Origin: Trichopria drosophilae
Lineage: Eukaryota > Arthropoda > Insecta > Hymenoptera > Diapriidae
Direction: 5' to 3'
Assembly (NCBI GenBank): GCA_030407085.1
Contig: CM059586.1
Coordinates: forward strand, 87,727,501-87,791,500
Length of the DNA stretch: 64,000 bases
The position numbers and the translations under genes were made by a program. Positions 24,016 to 36,140 of the stretch are shown here, in pieces. Each line of letters begins with the position of its first letter. Position 1 is the stretch's first letter. Below the pieces are notes generated by a model, which was given only the letters and a program-made list of their open reading frames with translations, had not been told where the DNA came from and did no database searches.

Positions 24016-24321
24016 ATTTAATTAGTAATTCTAAGTATTTCATTTTGTTCGTGGAGATTCAATTCTACTGTTTAATTTTTTCTTTCAATCTGTTGAATGC
24101 ATTGAAAAGTACATAAGTTGATAAGGAATTACCAGCATATAAATTAAAGATTGTTTGCAGATTACGAAACTGTCTACTTAGATAGTATTTATGTATTTAC
24201 ATGTCACCAGTTACCTTGGCTTGTCAAATATCGATGCATAACGAAAAACTAATTCCGAAATTTCAATATCTATTTTTTAGATTCAGTATTTATTAGATAA
24301 AGAGTGGTTATAATGGAATAA

Positions 24322-25434
24322 TTAACCCCTTTCATGCCAAACGGCCATAATTTGGTCACGTCTTTCAAGTGAATATTTATCCGTGTAATGATGAGCAAAA
24401 AATGTCAAAACCATATTTTTTGAGGTATTTTTGTCTGTACTTTTCAAATCTGCTATTAGTTTTGTTCTATGACGTTTGATTTTTTTAAAATGGCGGCTAA
24501 TTAAAAAAAAAACGGGATTTTAAAAATTTTTTTATTTGTTTAACATACTGGCTTATAATGTTCCCGTTGTCGGATCGGCACAAGTATCTAGATCGTGTGG
24601 AATAATCACCATAACAAAAATTTAAGCGAGGCAGAATGTTAAAATTCAAAATGGCCGAACCAATATAGCGACTTTTACATGCGTTTTCAATGCTATTTTA
24701 TTTTTTTTGTATGATTTTAGTCCCTGACGCTTACTTTTTGAATAATCTTGTTACATTTATCTCACATCAGTCTAATACCGATTATGCTAGAAAATAGCAA
24801 TACAAGATGGAATGGAATTCAAAATGGCTGAAAATATTATATTTTATAATATAGATTTATTATGAATATTTCAGTTTGATATTGATTATGCAAGAAAATA
24901 ACAATACAAGATAATGTGGCATTAAAAATAGTGAAAAATTTTCTATTTTCTTTCATGGTTGATATCAAACTGAGATAAATATAATAAATCTATTGAATAA
25001 GAGATATCATGGACTAAAAACAAAAAATAACACGAATAAACAAACATAAAAAATGCGTGTAATATCGTTATATTGGTCCGGTCATTTTGAATTTTGACAT
25101 TCATGGTCGCTCAAATTTTAGATGTTATAATTTAGTTGTTATTGTTTACACTATTATTCCACAGTATCCAGATGCTTGTGCCGATCCGACAACGGAAAGA
25201 TTAGCCAGTAAATTAAACAAATAAAAAAAATTTTAAAATCACCTTTTTTTTTAGTTAGCCGCCATTTTGAAAAAATCAAACGTCATTGAACAAAACCAAT
25301 GGCAGATTTAAAAAGGTCGGATAAAAGTACGTCAGAAAATATGGTTTTAAAATTTTTTTGATTATCATTACACATATAAATATTCACTTGAAAATCACAA
25401 AATAATTGTGGCCTTTTGGTATGCAAAGGGTTAA
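24322..25434. mobile_element. TTAA-flanked foldback element, 1.1 kb
   Basis: The left end TTAACCCCTTTCATGCCAAA mirrors the right end TTTTGGTATGCAAAGGGTTAA nearly throughout, with arms of about 500 bases. Matching blocks are TTCAAGTGAATATTTAT, AATGGCGGCTAA / TTAGCCGCCATT, and GTCGGATCGGCACAAG / CTTGTGCCGATCCGAC. It contains ATGG modules near 24650 and 25075. There is no open frame. Confidence 0.85.
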
Positions 25435-26280
25435 ATATAAATATAGAAAATAAACTTCTGCTTTTAATAAGAAATTAAGTTGTTAAATCTCTTTAACTTT
25501 TCGATTTAAAGTAAAAATAGTGGGAATTGCCGGAAAATTCGAAATAATTTTTGTTTTTAATTAAGTTTTTTATTTGAAAATTTTTGTTTTTCGAATTTCA
25601 AGTTTTTGTTTGTAAACATTCATCATGGACATTATAATAATATTAAACTTGACATAATATTTAAACAAATTTTATGAAAACGTAGTAATTATGTTTCCTA
25701 TAAGACTCCCTCACTGTTTTGAAGGATTAAAAGTGAGAATATTACTGTACAAATGGAGAAATTTCGGTTTCGGTTTTTGACTTATTATTGCATCCAGTCA
25801 TAACGTGAAAAATGCGGAACAAATCGTATTTTACCATTTGTGAGAAGCACAGTGCGAACGATGTACACTTTCAACAAGATACACCACCAAACATCGAGGA
25901 TTCGATTTAGCAGTTTTTCAAATCTCTTTTGTTGCATTGCAACAAGAGATTTTCTAATCTTATAGTTGAGAAAATGTAGATGGTACTGTCACAAAATACT
26001 TTTTGCAACCAAAACCTGAAAATTGGAAAATGGAACATTTTTCAAATAAAAAATGGTATTTAAAAAAAAGCAACTATAAGAATTATATCAATTTTTTCGA
26101 GAATTTTAATCGTTTTATTGTAGAATCGAATAAAAATAATAAAATATGACCAAGCATAAAATTTTGATTGAAATTAATTCAGGCACCTTTCGCTGTAAAG
26201 ATCGAAAACTCTAACGTGGGCTCAAAATGTTACGATGTTTTCGGCCAATTTGAAATTTGTGTGAATATGGATATTTATGT
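25435..26280. other. Gene-free AT-rich stretch
   Basis: No repeat signature or exon is visible. The patch 25830-25900 is slightly less AT-rich but has no open frame with splice signals. Confidence 0.4.
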
Positions 26281-26289
26281 TTTCGAATA

Positions 26290-26620
26290 CGCTGATTACG
26301 AATTAGGAGTCAATTTTTAATCATTCAAAATGGCGGATCCAATATGGCCGACATTTTTCTTTTCAAGTCCAGTGGCCATATTGAATTTTCGGATTAAAGT
26401 TTTAAAAATTTGTCCTCAATTTCGGATTCAGCAATTCAACATATCTAATAAAACCTAACTCTTGTTTATATTTGTTTCTTTATTCTCTATTTATATTCAT
26501 TCTTTTATAATTATGTGTATAATAACAAATGCTTGAAAATTATCCAATTTTGTGCGGCCATATTGGATTTTACGTTTAGAATTTTCGAATCCTGCGATTC
26601 AAAATACCCAATAAAACATA
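26290..26620. repeat. ATGGCGG modules, plus then minus orientation
   Basis: GCTGATTACGAATTAGGAG at 26290 is followed by AAAATGGCGGATCC and AATATGGCCGAC (26328-26353). Mirrored units follow with GGCCATATTGAATTTTCGG (26372) and GGCCATATTGGATTTTACG (26556). The last two share AAAnnTnACnnTnGTnTATAT tails about 185 bases apart. Confidence 0.7.
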
Positions 26621-26879
26621 ACGCTGGTATATATCTGTTTATTCAATCTTGTATAACTACATGTATATATGTAGTCTACATCGAAAGGCTTAAAGATGCA
26701 AATTGGATTTATACAATTTTGTCAACTGAAGGGGATTTTAAACGAATTGAAATTTTTGTCAGAATTTTATCATTGGGCCCTCATTCAATTTTAATACCGA
26801 CCACACCAGAAACTGCGTCCTCGATTCTAAACGCATGACACGACAGTACTATTTTAGATACCACAAGCTTCATTTTCAA

Positions 26880-27280
26880 CCCATTCCCAAACGAAGATCG
26901 AGTATCCGTCAAGGGATTAGACGGAGCCGATTCTTCCTTCAGGGTGGAGATAAAAAAAGGTACATGTCGAGAAGGGCACATATTCCTTATAGGCAAATAC
27001 GCATGCGCGATCAGAGGCGGGGTTTTCTCTTGTAGACTCTAAAACGCTTTCTGTCACAGAGTTCGTCGGCAGTACGCCCCGTTAGCCATGGTGCTTCAAA
27101 TCCACTTATGGATGTCACTTGAATATCAACTCGAAATGTCCGCATGCATACAAATTGACACACTCGTTCCCGTATTGTGGGGCATCCGTTAATTAAATCC
27201 AACGCGTATAAACCACGAGATAAATTGTCCAGCGACGCTTTTCCAAGAATGCGCTTTGTCTCGCGTAACAAAGCTTTTGA
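26880..27280. promoter_or_regulatory. CpG-containing island with an NRF1/Ewg-like site
   Basis: The stretch is unique, comparatively GC- and CpG-rich, and includes ACGCATGCGCGA at 26999-27010. That matches the palindromic core (GCGCATGCGC type) bound by NRF1, called erect wing in Drosophila. Both strands have 66-86 codon open frames without convincing splice context. A promoter or conserved element is possible, but no transcript direction can be set. Confidence 0.3.
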
Positions 27281-28072
27281 ATTTAAAAAATGCCATTAAC
27301 CGTTCGTTAAAACATGCCTTCGAGAGTGACTGTGAATGGTGTAGTTAAATTCTAAAATTAAATAAAAATTTCAAAATGTAGAGAAAAAATTAAGTAATAA
27401 TATTGTTTAACTTAAATTTAGCATAATTTTAGTTACAAATGACTAAATTTAGTAAATACTTAGTGTTACAGTTTTTTATATCAATAAAACAAGATTTTAA
27501 GCCTAAAAGTAACTTCATTTAAGAAAATTTTTATACTTATTTTTTGTGCTTGTTCAATCGTTATCTTAGTATCTTTATCCACGTGGCTATTAACTAATCG
27601 ACAACGATGGTATTATGTGCAAATCGTGGAAAAGTTTTTTTCCATTTCTGGTGGTGTAAACGTTCCGGTGATAACCGTTCCTTGGAATTCCGTGAAGTTT
27701 TCAAGTTTGCAGAAAAGTTTGCGTGACTAATTGCAGAACGCCGTTTCTTCGCTCATATTTCATGTGATACGTGACTGCTGAGGATATATTCAGATTCATT
27801 TATGACCTCTTCGACCCGCGTCACCCGTGACCAGCCCAATGTTAAAAATATGCTATCGACCATCCATTATCGAATCGATCCGCATCCAAACTATATTCGA
27901 TACGCGGTGAGTCTTCGATCACTAATCATATTTCGCTTCACTGATCTTGTAAACTCGTTAAGACTTATACATTTTAAGTAGAAAACATTTAGATGTAATT
28001 GGTTTTTTAGAAAATTTGAATTTTTATAAAAAATATATGCAACATAACGAAAAAGTATAAGAAATCTTGTGC

Positions 28073-28299
28073 ACTGAAAAGAATATTTAGTTCAGATAAC
28101 TAAAGTGTAGTTGCCCAATGGGGATAAAATATTTAGTCATTTTTACGCTGCATTTAGTTAAACTGACTACAACGCAGTTAACCTGGCATTGATTTTGTTA
28201 GTTTAACCAAATGCAGCTTAAAAAATGATTAAATATTTAATTCCCATTGGGCAACTACCCATTTAGTTATCTGGACCAAATTTATGTTTTCTGTGTAAC
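28073..28299. mobile_element. Small MITE, 227 bp
   Basis: The mirrored arms are CAGATAACTAAAGTGTAGTTG with GCCCAATGGGGATAAAATAT on the left, facing ATATTTAATTCCCATTGGGC and CAACTACCCATTTAGTTATC on the right, then CTGCATTTAGTTAAAC facing GTTTAACCAAATGCAG. The outer ends CACTGAAAA and TTTTCTGTG are complementary with one mismatch. Confidence 0.8.
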
Positions 28300-28384
28300 A
28301 TTAATAAAAAACGTTTGCAAGAATAGCGACAAAAATATATTATTATTAGGATACTGATTTTAGTAATACAGTTTTCGCGCGCGG

Positions 28385-28680
28385 GTCGAAAAACCAACAA
28401 ATCAAAAAGCCGACACATAAAAAAATAGACACATCGACAAGGCGGGCAGTCATTTTTTGAAGTGTCGGTTTTTTTACCGTATCAGCTTTTTGGCTGTCGG
28501 TTTTTAAATGTCAGCATATTGCCTGTCGGCTTTTTGAATGTCAGTATTTTGACTGTCGGTTTTATGACTGCCATTATGATAATTCGGTTTTTCTGCTGTC
28601 GGCATTTTGCCTGTTGGCTTTTTCAAAGGTTGGTTTTTCGACCAGTCGGCTTTTATATTTGTCGGTTTTTCGACCCACAC
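28385..28680. repeat. Degenerate minisatellite of GTCGGTTTTT units
   Basis: Variants of CTGTCGGTTTTTTGACTGTC recur about every 16-20 bases (GTCGGCTTTTTGAATGTC, GTCGGTTTTATGACTG, GTCGGCATTTTGCCTG and so on). The array is open in a + frame (81 codons) and a - frame (64 codons) only because it is repetitive. It is not called a gene. Confidence 0.65.
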
Positions 28681-28738
28681 CCCAGTTTTCAAACTCACAT
28701 AAGATGAAATGATTAAGAGCTAATAAATTGGTCAGTGC

Positions 28739-29452
28739 ACAAATAAGTTGCAGTTTAGGAGGACATTTTTTTTATTGAACTCCATTCAGTTTATTCTATT
28801 GAAATGGCAGAAAAATTAACAAATTTAAAAAAAATAGGTGTTTTTCCTAAATATTTCTGAAATAAATCGACATTAATCGAAATTTTTGTCTTAAAATGAA
28901 AATTTCGATTTATTAAAAATTCATGGTCACTTTTCAAAATATTTGACGACTTTAGTAATGGTGGATTCAATGTGGCGGCCCAGGAAATGAAAAAAATAAT
29001 GGAATTTTCCACATGTCTCGTCGTTAAATGTTTTGGTGCTATTTTATTGAATTTCTTTTTGTTTAGGATTATATTGGATCGGAATATAATAAGGAATTTT
29101 CAAAATCCAAATTGGCGGGTAGAATATTAGAAATTACATTATATTTTATATTCCGTGTAAATTCAAGAAGAAAAAGACTTTGGTCTCTTGGTCGGTTTGT
29201 GAATGAATCCTCCATTAATAACATCATCAAATATATTAAAAATTGGCCATTCATATTTAATAAATCGAAATTTAACATTTTAAGACAAAAATTTAGATTG
29301 ATGACGATTTATTTCAGAAATATTTAGGAAAAACAGGCATTTTTAGACATTTTCCACACTTTTTCGCCATTTTTAATAGGATAAACTGAATAGAGTTCAA
29401 TATGAAAATGAGCGAGCAAAATGCTGTCCTTAAACTTCAACTTATTTGTCCA
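28739..29452. mobile_element. Foldback element, about 714 bp
   Basis: The outer blocks CAAATAAGTTGCAGTTTAGG / CTTAAACTTCAACTTATTTG and the inner blocks TTGAACTCCATTCAGTTTAT / ATAAACTGAATAGAGTTCAA and CCTAAATATTTCTGAAATAA / TTATTTCAGAAATATTTAGG mirror each other. The arms exceed 200 bases. A module-like GGTGGATTCAATGTGGCGG sits near 28960. It is non-coding. Confidence 0.85.
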
Positions 29453-29694
29453 TATTTGCCCATAGTTTGGAATGAATTGCCATTGATTATACATTTCTAA
29501 AAAATGGTAGGAAACAACATTTTCCCATTCTTCAATACTTCTTCAGAAAAACCCCGCCATATTGTTTTTCTGCGGAGAGGAAACGCATATAATAAATATT
29601 TATTTATTATTATTGAGTAATATGTACGGGTGAAAAAATATTTTATTTCGATTTGAAAAAAAGTATTGAATTCTTGATTTTATTACCAGGGTCT

Positions 29695-29907
29695 TCCCTC
29701 TAAATTTTTTAGAGTTTGTTTTTCAATTTTTTATTCACTCTTTGAATGAAAATTGAGCCACTGTAGTGATACTGTGAATTCTCCCCCGTAAAAAGTGAAC
29801 CCTCACTATGCATAGAGTGAAAATTCATTCGTAAAAAGTGAGAATTTATTAGAGCGGCTCGATTTTCACACCATAAAGAGTGGATCTTCACTTCAAGGAA
29901 TTTAGAG
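29695..29907. mobile_element. Small element with AGAGTGAA motifs
   Basis: The ends CCCTCTAAATTTTTTAGAG and CAAGGAATTTAGAGA are roughly inverted. Inside, CACTCTTT, AAAAAGTGA, AGAGTGAAAA and AGAGTGGA recur in both orientations. It resembles 34516-34985, and a single end lies near 43062. Confidence 0.55.
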
Positions 29908-30804
29908 ATTAATGAACTTTAGAATCTGCTTACACGGAGAAATTTTACCATTCCAGATGGTAATTTTGAGACAGACTTGGAAGAACTATAAGTTCTTAGA
30001 ATATTTGCTATTCAGAGAGTAAACATTATAAATGATCTAGTAATTTTTGCCAGATTAATGGTAATTTTCCTCCATTCGACAAGTCTAACCTAACATTACT
30101 ATCTGAAATGGTAAAATTTCAAAGATAATTTTTGTACGTGAATGGATTGGAAATCAACTTTTAAAAATTTAAAATTATTGACTAATTAACCATATTTGCT
30201 TCACAATCATCATTCAGCACTTCTGCACATCTGTAACAATGAAAATTAAATATCAAAATGTGTACATAAAAATCTAAAAATTAAATATTACAAAGAAAAA
30301 CAAAATTATTATGACAGCTTGTATCGGCTATTTTTAATTTTTAAAATCTATTATCCGATATATAAGCAGCGGCCCTAAAACATCTCGAATATCCAGGAAT
30401 ATTGAAAAAGTTTTTTCTTACGTTTCGGCTATGACACGTGATGAATTCTCTTGGCCACATGTTTCCCTGCTTCTTTAGTCGCCATCGGCATTTAACGGGT
30501 TAAAATCGTTACGACCTTAATTTCAAAATAGTAAGCCTTAGTTTCAGAAATTGAACTCAATGTTTTAAAATACAAGATTAATTTTAAGGTTCCCTTGGGT
30601 CCTAAGTGTTTTCCTCGGGATACATATATTGGAGAAAAATATTTTATAATAGTTCCAAAAAAATAGTTTTGGATCATATTATTCCACACACAAAGCATTA
30701 TTGTTCTTAAAAGAAAATTAAATGTGCAAAATTTATTAAACAACATTAGCTACTGACTAAAATTTTCGTCTTTTAACCGTATAAAATAGTTTTAAACAAT
30801 TTTT

Positions 30805-31040
30805 AAAAAAATGGATGAATTTTAAGCAAGGATAGGTTATTCTGTCGAGAAAAATATTCTCTACAACTTCTACAATTTCTGTGTAGCTTACGTTAGAGAT
30901 CTGTATTTATAAAAAAAATTATTACATTTTCTGAATGATTTTAATGATGGCACAAAAGAATTGTAAAAATTCTGTGAAGTTGTAAAGAATCATTTTCTCA
31001 TTTAATCATTCAAGTCAATCGTTAAAATCCATTCATATGT
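30805..31040. mobile_element. Small foldback MITE (copy related to 50125-50420)
   Basis: The arms start AAAATGGATGAATTTTAAGC and end CGTTAAAATCCATTCAT. Within them TCGAGAAAAATATTCTCTAC mirrors the GTAAAGAATCATTTTCTC region. The 50 kb copy has the same end words and the same AGAATATTTTTCTCG block. Confidence 0.65.
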
Positions 31041-31059
31041 AAAATATTTTTGTTTTAGA

Positions 31060-31379
31060 ATGTATCAAAGAGTTTTTTTATAAAAAAATTTATTAAGTTT
31101 TAAAAAGAAAATTCTCACTGCGGCGGTCGTCATTTTGTGATCATGATGTTAGTTTTTTAATATTTAAAAAATATATCTTAATACTTCACCTTTAGCGAAA
31201 ATTTTTATTATATTTAATTTTGTAATTAAGATATCTCAATTTTGACAATTCCATTCAAATGACCGATCTCTAAAATAACAAGACACATACATTTAAATTT
31301 TTTTGAACTTTAATTTTCATATGAAATACTTGAATAAAAGTGAAGTACAAAATGTGTCCTTCTTGGCATTAATGGATTA
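31060..31379. repeat. Truncated right half of the 22075-22957 family
   Basis: AAAAAGAAAATTCTCACTGC and GTGATCATGATGTTAG, then CAATTTTGACAATTCCATT and ATATGAAATACTTGA, occur in the same order as at 22600-22957. The end TTGGCATTAATGGATTAA is a mutated terminus. Confidence 0.7.
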
Positions 31380-33290
31380 ATAATAAAAAATAAATTCCTA
31401 GAAATACTGGTGTTAAATTTGTTTCCACAACATATGATATCCTGGGGAACAACTTAACTGCTTCATGGTCAGCTTGAACTACGGGTAAATAAAACATCCA
31501 CCAAAATAAGATCTTCTTTTACAGTTCAATACTGTAAACATTCCTGAGAATTTTGTACTAAAAATGTAAAAAATCGTTAGAGCCCTTAAAAAATCAATTT
31601 TTTGTAGTCTTTTAATATCAATATATTCATTATAGATCTTAATGGCTATGTTCCTATACCCTCTAATAACGAAGGATGTTAATTAATAAGTAAAAGTATA
31701 AAGATGACACGTTTTTACCGTAGGTTCGTGCCTGTCCCAAGACATCGATTGCATCATCGATATGTTATTATCGTAAACACCGGATGACTGCCGAACAAAA
31801 TTACTATAATTCTCGTGTAACGATAATGTAATCATATTTGAATACATTGTAAATTTCTTTCTAATATCTACATATAATCAATATAACTTCACACTTCATA
31901 AAGAATAAAGAAAATTAGACATAATTAAACAATTTTTATATGCAAAAGGATTTCAACAATTACTCTGGTATGTATAATTGGAAGATGCAGGGAAATATTT
32001 GTTAAAATACTTATTATATATGTATTATTATACACTTATTATATCACTGGAAAATATTTGCAAATTGTATAAAAATTTAAATAAGAAATAATAATAATAG
32101 TGTTCAGTAATATTTTTGAAATCCGACTACTTTATGAAAACAGGATTTTCGAACTAATTTTGAGGCTAAATTCAATTTAACGTTTTACAGTACCGAAAAA
32201 TAAAATAAAAAGAATGCATTATTTTAATATGAATGAGATATTTTTAGTCAGTTTTACCGTAAAGGCCATTTTTACATGCAAATCATTCTGCATAAATTCA
32301 AAATCTAACTTCGTTACAAAATTTGAAAAATTAGTATAGAGAATGAAAAATTTTACATTAGATAAGAAACAAACCAAAATTTTATAGGAAGGTTTAGATA
32401 CACACTAAGAGAACAATTGCGTATATAAATTACATTTTTTAAATATCTGATAATATTATTTTATCAATGTAAAGAAAAGGATGCTTTATTTATATGTGGA
32501 AAGAAGATAATCTTTACAAATCCAGTTGTTAGGGCATTGACCTTTCTTAAATGTCTGCTAAAGAAATTTGTGTTTCGAAAGAACAAACAATTCCTTTCAA
32601 ATAATAATATCTCAAATCTATTTTCAAGCTTTTCAGTTATAAATGCGTCTGGCGTTTGAAGATTACGAAACGAGTTCGGATATGATTTTGATTTTTAGAT
32701 TTACTACAAAACTTTTGGGTAGCATTCTGTAATATCTATAGTGTAAATTTATTAGGAATATTATTGGGTAAAATACATTGGGCACAATTTGCAATATAAA
32801 ACTTAATGCTTAGCTAAAATTATAAAGTTTTAGTGTAATTTACTGTTTTTAACATTATTTTCCAGTTCTGTTATTCTAAAAAAATCCTACGGCCGTTCTA
32901 TCCGGTTTAAAAATCTGAAATGTTTAAAACTTACTCTTTTTAGCACCAGAAATGTGTTAAAAAATTGAGAACCCCTCAAATGCCTTAGAAAAAAATTCTA
33001 GCGATAGACATTTTAAACTTGGAAATTTTTTATAAACAAAACGATCGCACCTGGTCTGCTCGGGTTTTGAACAATTTTTTTACCCACCGAGAACTATACT
33101 TTCTCCCAATATCATCGTTCTATAAATTTTCATTATTCTGTTATACACATTTTCATTTTTTACGATTTTTACGGCTTTTTACCTATTTTACATAAGCAAT
33201 TTAATTCTATTTTTTAATACATAGGTGGGAACAACATTTTTTTGTCCGACTTAAAAAGATTTAAACCAAAAACCACAAATTTCGATCTTT
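31380..33290. other. Gene-free AT-rich stretch
   Basis: No exon or repeat family is recognised. The patch 31680-31830 is slightly richer in CG (CGATTGCATCATCGATATG, CACCGGATGACTGCCG) and might be conserved non-coding DNA. Confidence 0.35.
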
Positions 33291-33294
33291 GATG

Positions 33295-34308
33295 TTAACC
33301 CTTTAACGTCCAGAATGCACGTTTCCCATGTACAACTTCCATCGCATATTTCAAACTGAAAATAATACACAGGCATTTCGGAATGTACCATATTTACTAT
33401 TTTCAAAGGTGCTCTTTGGAATGGTGACTTCAAAATTTGCAAAAATTGAGTATTTTTCCTTTAATTTTGCAAAAGTATGTGAAAATAACACATTTTTAAG
33501 AGTCATTTTTTTTTTAAATTTCATTTGTCATGTCTACACCGTGGTTTCTATGACCGGAAAAGTGCATAAAAAGTGCATAAAATGTTTGAACTTAAAGGAT
33601 ACGCAGATAGACATTTTTTATTTCACCTGAAATATCCAAAATGACGGCTTATGCCAAGGAATTTACAAAATTTTTTAAATTTTGCAGTATGGAAAAATAC
33701 CATTTTAAACATATTTTCAACTGAATTATCAATCTCATAAGATGTTTTTCGGTATGCTGATCACGAATGTGAAATCAAAATTTCGAAATTCAAAATGGCT
33801 GACCTAATATGGCGGGCATTCATGAGAAACTTTGAAAGTCATTTCTCGATTTGTGGAAAATTTATATCTGTTGGCTTTCAAGGTTGCTGATGTGAGGTAA
33901 AAATTTCTAAATTCAAAATAGCTAACAAAAGATGATGTCCGGGTTGCTATGTTCAGTTGAAAATTTGTTTAAAATGCTATATTTCCATACTGCCAAAATT
34001 TGTTTAAATTTCTTAGAATAAGCCGCCATTTTGGATATTTCAAGGTGAGATAAATAAAAAATACCTACCTGCATATCCCTTAAGTTCAAATATTTTATGC
34101 ACTTTTTATGGACTCTTCAGTTCAAAGAAATCGCGGTATCGACATAAAAAATGACATTTTTTTAAAAATGGCCGCCAATAATGTGTTTTTTCACATACTT
34201 TTGCCAAAATCAAAGGAAAATACTCAAATTTTTCAAATTTTGAAGTCACCATTTGAAAGAGCACATGGAAGGTGTACATGGAAAACATTCTGGACGTTAA
34301 AGGGTTAA
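33295..34308. mobile_element. TTAA-flanked foldback element, 1.0 kb
   Basis: It begins TTAACCCTTTAACGTCCAGA and ends TCTGGACGTTAAAGGGTTAA, a perfect 20-base terminal inversion. The mirrored arms continue for about 450 bases (TGGTGACTTCAAAATTTGCA / GAAGTCACCATT, AAAGTGCATAAAATGTTTGA / AAATATTTTATGCACTTTTT). ATGG modules sit in the centre (33795-33815). The perfect terminal match points to a comparatively young or well-kept copy. Confidence 0.9.
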
Positions 34309-34515
34309 GTTAAGGTGGGACTTTCAACTTTTTGATATGTTTTTCCTGACACCCTAAACTTAATTTAAGCGAAAAAAATCAGCAGTATTAAGAAGGTTCC
34401 ATTCACTTTTTTTTTTTGACTGGACTAATTGTACCTACCATTCATTTAGCACTTTGGAGCTCTTTATTAGAATGCAATATGAAATTTATCATTTTTCTAA
34501 GCTAAACGAAAATGG

Positions 34516-34985
34516 AAATTGCAATTTGAAGTAAGAGACTCGTCTCCAAAGTCACTCTAATGTAGTGAACGTTTACTTTAATCATCAGTGAAAACTAATA
34601 AACTCTGATTGCAGTGCATGTTCACTTCTACAAAAAGCGACATTATTTCACGCTATTCCAAGAGTGAATGCATCACTCTAATATAGTGAGTATGTTTAAA
34701 ACTTTTATATTAGTCCTAAAAGAAAAAATTAAGGCTCTAATAATACAAATTCGATTTTGTTTGCCATAAAGTAAAATCATGAAAATAATATGTTGATTAA
34801 ATTAATTTTTTGTTTTTTGAGTAATATAAAAGTTTCAAAGGCGCTCACTTTATTAGAGTGACGTATTCACTCCTAGGACAGAGTACAATAATGTCGATCT
34901 ATGTAAAGTGAATATTCACTCCAATTAGAGTTCCACGGTTTTCACTGACGCTTAGAGTGACTTTTGACTCCAAGGAATTTGGAAC
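34516..34985. mobile_element. Element with paired AGAGTGA motifs
   Basis: The ends TCTCCAAAGTCACTCTAA and AGAGTGACTTTTGACTCC are inverted. Many AGTGAA / TTCACT words and CACTCTAATnTAGTGA palindromes lie between. It is related to 29695-29907. Confidence 0.6.
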
Positions 34986-35029
34986 AAACATTTGGAATAA
35001 ATTGAAAATTTGAAAAACGTTTTTAAAAG

Positions 35030-35480
35030 GAATGTGCCCAATGCCACGTGCATTCTCTGAAAGTTATCAACGTCGTACACGGATGGTATCTCGACGTAGA
35101 ATTTCTTGATTCGTCGATTGGACGTCACAGTAATTGTCGTCGACGTTGAGGTTACTTGGTGCATGTTGTTCTCACTCGAAAGGAGACATATCGTCGGCAA
35201 CTTTGCCAGTTTATGTCTCTGGAGCGTCAATTAGTGGCGACTGAGCAAACGCGCCGTTTGCATCGAGTGAATAAATAAATGGCGTGGTGCAAAGTTAGAT
35301 CCAAGGGAGATTTGTTCGGTTCCTTTCAGGCCATGATGGATATAGCTTGGCACAGCTAGTAAATCGTATATAAGAGCTTCAGGAGGATGATGACGGCCGA
35401 AGATCAGGTGGCGTTGCATGTAAGGTCAGCTGCCACGACGAGGGTTATGGACATTTTTGCAAGATCTCACGTGGAAATAA
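35030..35480. promoter_or_regulatory. CpG-containing unique island; possible regulatory DNA
   Basis: CG-rich words (TCAACGTCGTACACGGATGG, ATTGTCGTCGACGTTGAGG, AACGCGCCGTTTGCATCGAG) stand out from the AT-rich surroundings and no repeat family matches. Minus-strand open frames of 62 and 92 codons exist but lack splice or family support. Conserved regulatory DNA, or an unrecognised exon, cannot be separated by eye. Confidence 0.3.
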
Positions 35481-35889
35481 GGGCGAGAATTCTGCGATAT
35501 TGAAATATTGTAAAATCTATTAATAGCAGTAATTGTCTGGATAATAAATTGATGGATTCTTCAAAGTGATGTTGCAAATTTTAATGTCTCGACGTTAAGA
35601 TGTCACAAATGTTAAAAATGATATAAAATGATTGTTGCTCATGATGATAATAATAATATGCTAATATAAGTGGTATATATTGCGCAGTTCTAAGGTACAC
35701 AAAAAATAAACTCTCTTTGAACTATCTAAGATAGTAATTTAGAGAGACTGAATTCATTATGTGAAAATTCGTCATTATGTCTAGTACAAATCACTAGAGT
35801 TTTTTCATATTTTACTGTAAGTCATGTAAATATCGATTTTAACGCCTGAATTATGTCCTCCGATTCCATTTTTACCACACTTATTATCT

Positions 35890-36140
35890 ACGGGCTTTCT
35901 ATGTTGCTGATTACGATTCTGAAATCATATTTCAAAAATTCAAACTGACAGGTCCGAAATGGAGGACAAAAAAATTAAAAATCAATCAGATTTGTTCGAA
36001 ACTCTATATTCGGTGATTTTCGGGGTTGTCGATTGCAAATCTGAAATCACACTTCAACAATTCAAAATGGTGGATCCTGATTATTATTTCGCCCGCCATA
36101 TTGGATCTGCCATTTTGAAATATTGAAATCTTCTAGTGGC
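35890..36140. repeat. ATGGCGG modules as an inverted pair
   Basis: GCTGATTACGATTCTGAAATC (35909), then GGTTGTCGATTGCAAATCTG (36023) and AAAATGGTGGATCC (36064), face CGCCATATTGGATCTGCCAT (36092). The plus units are about 115 bases apart. Confidence 0.7.

Noticed and set aside
28462..28707. Overlapping + and - frames around 28.5 kb
   Set aside because: Explained by the degenerate minisatellite.
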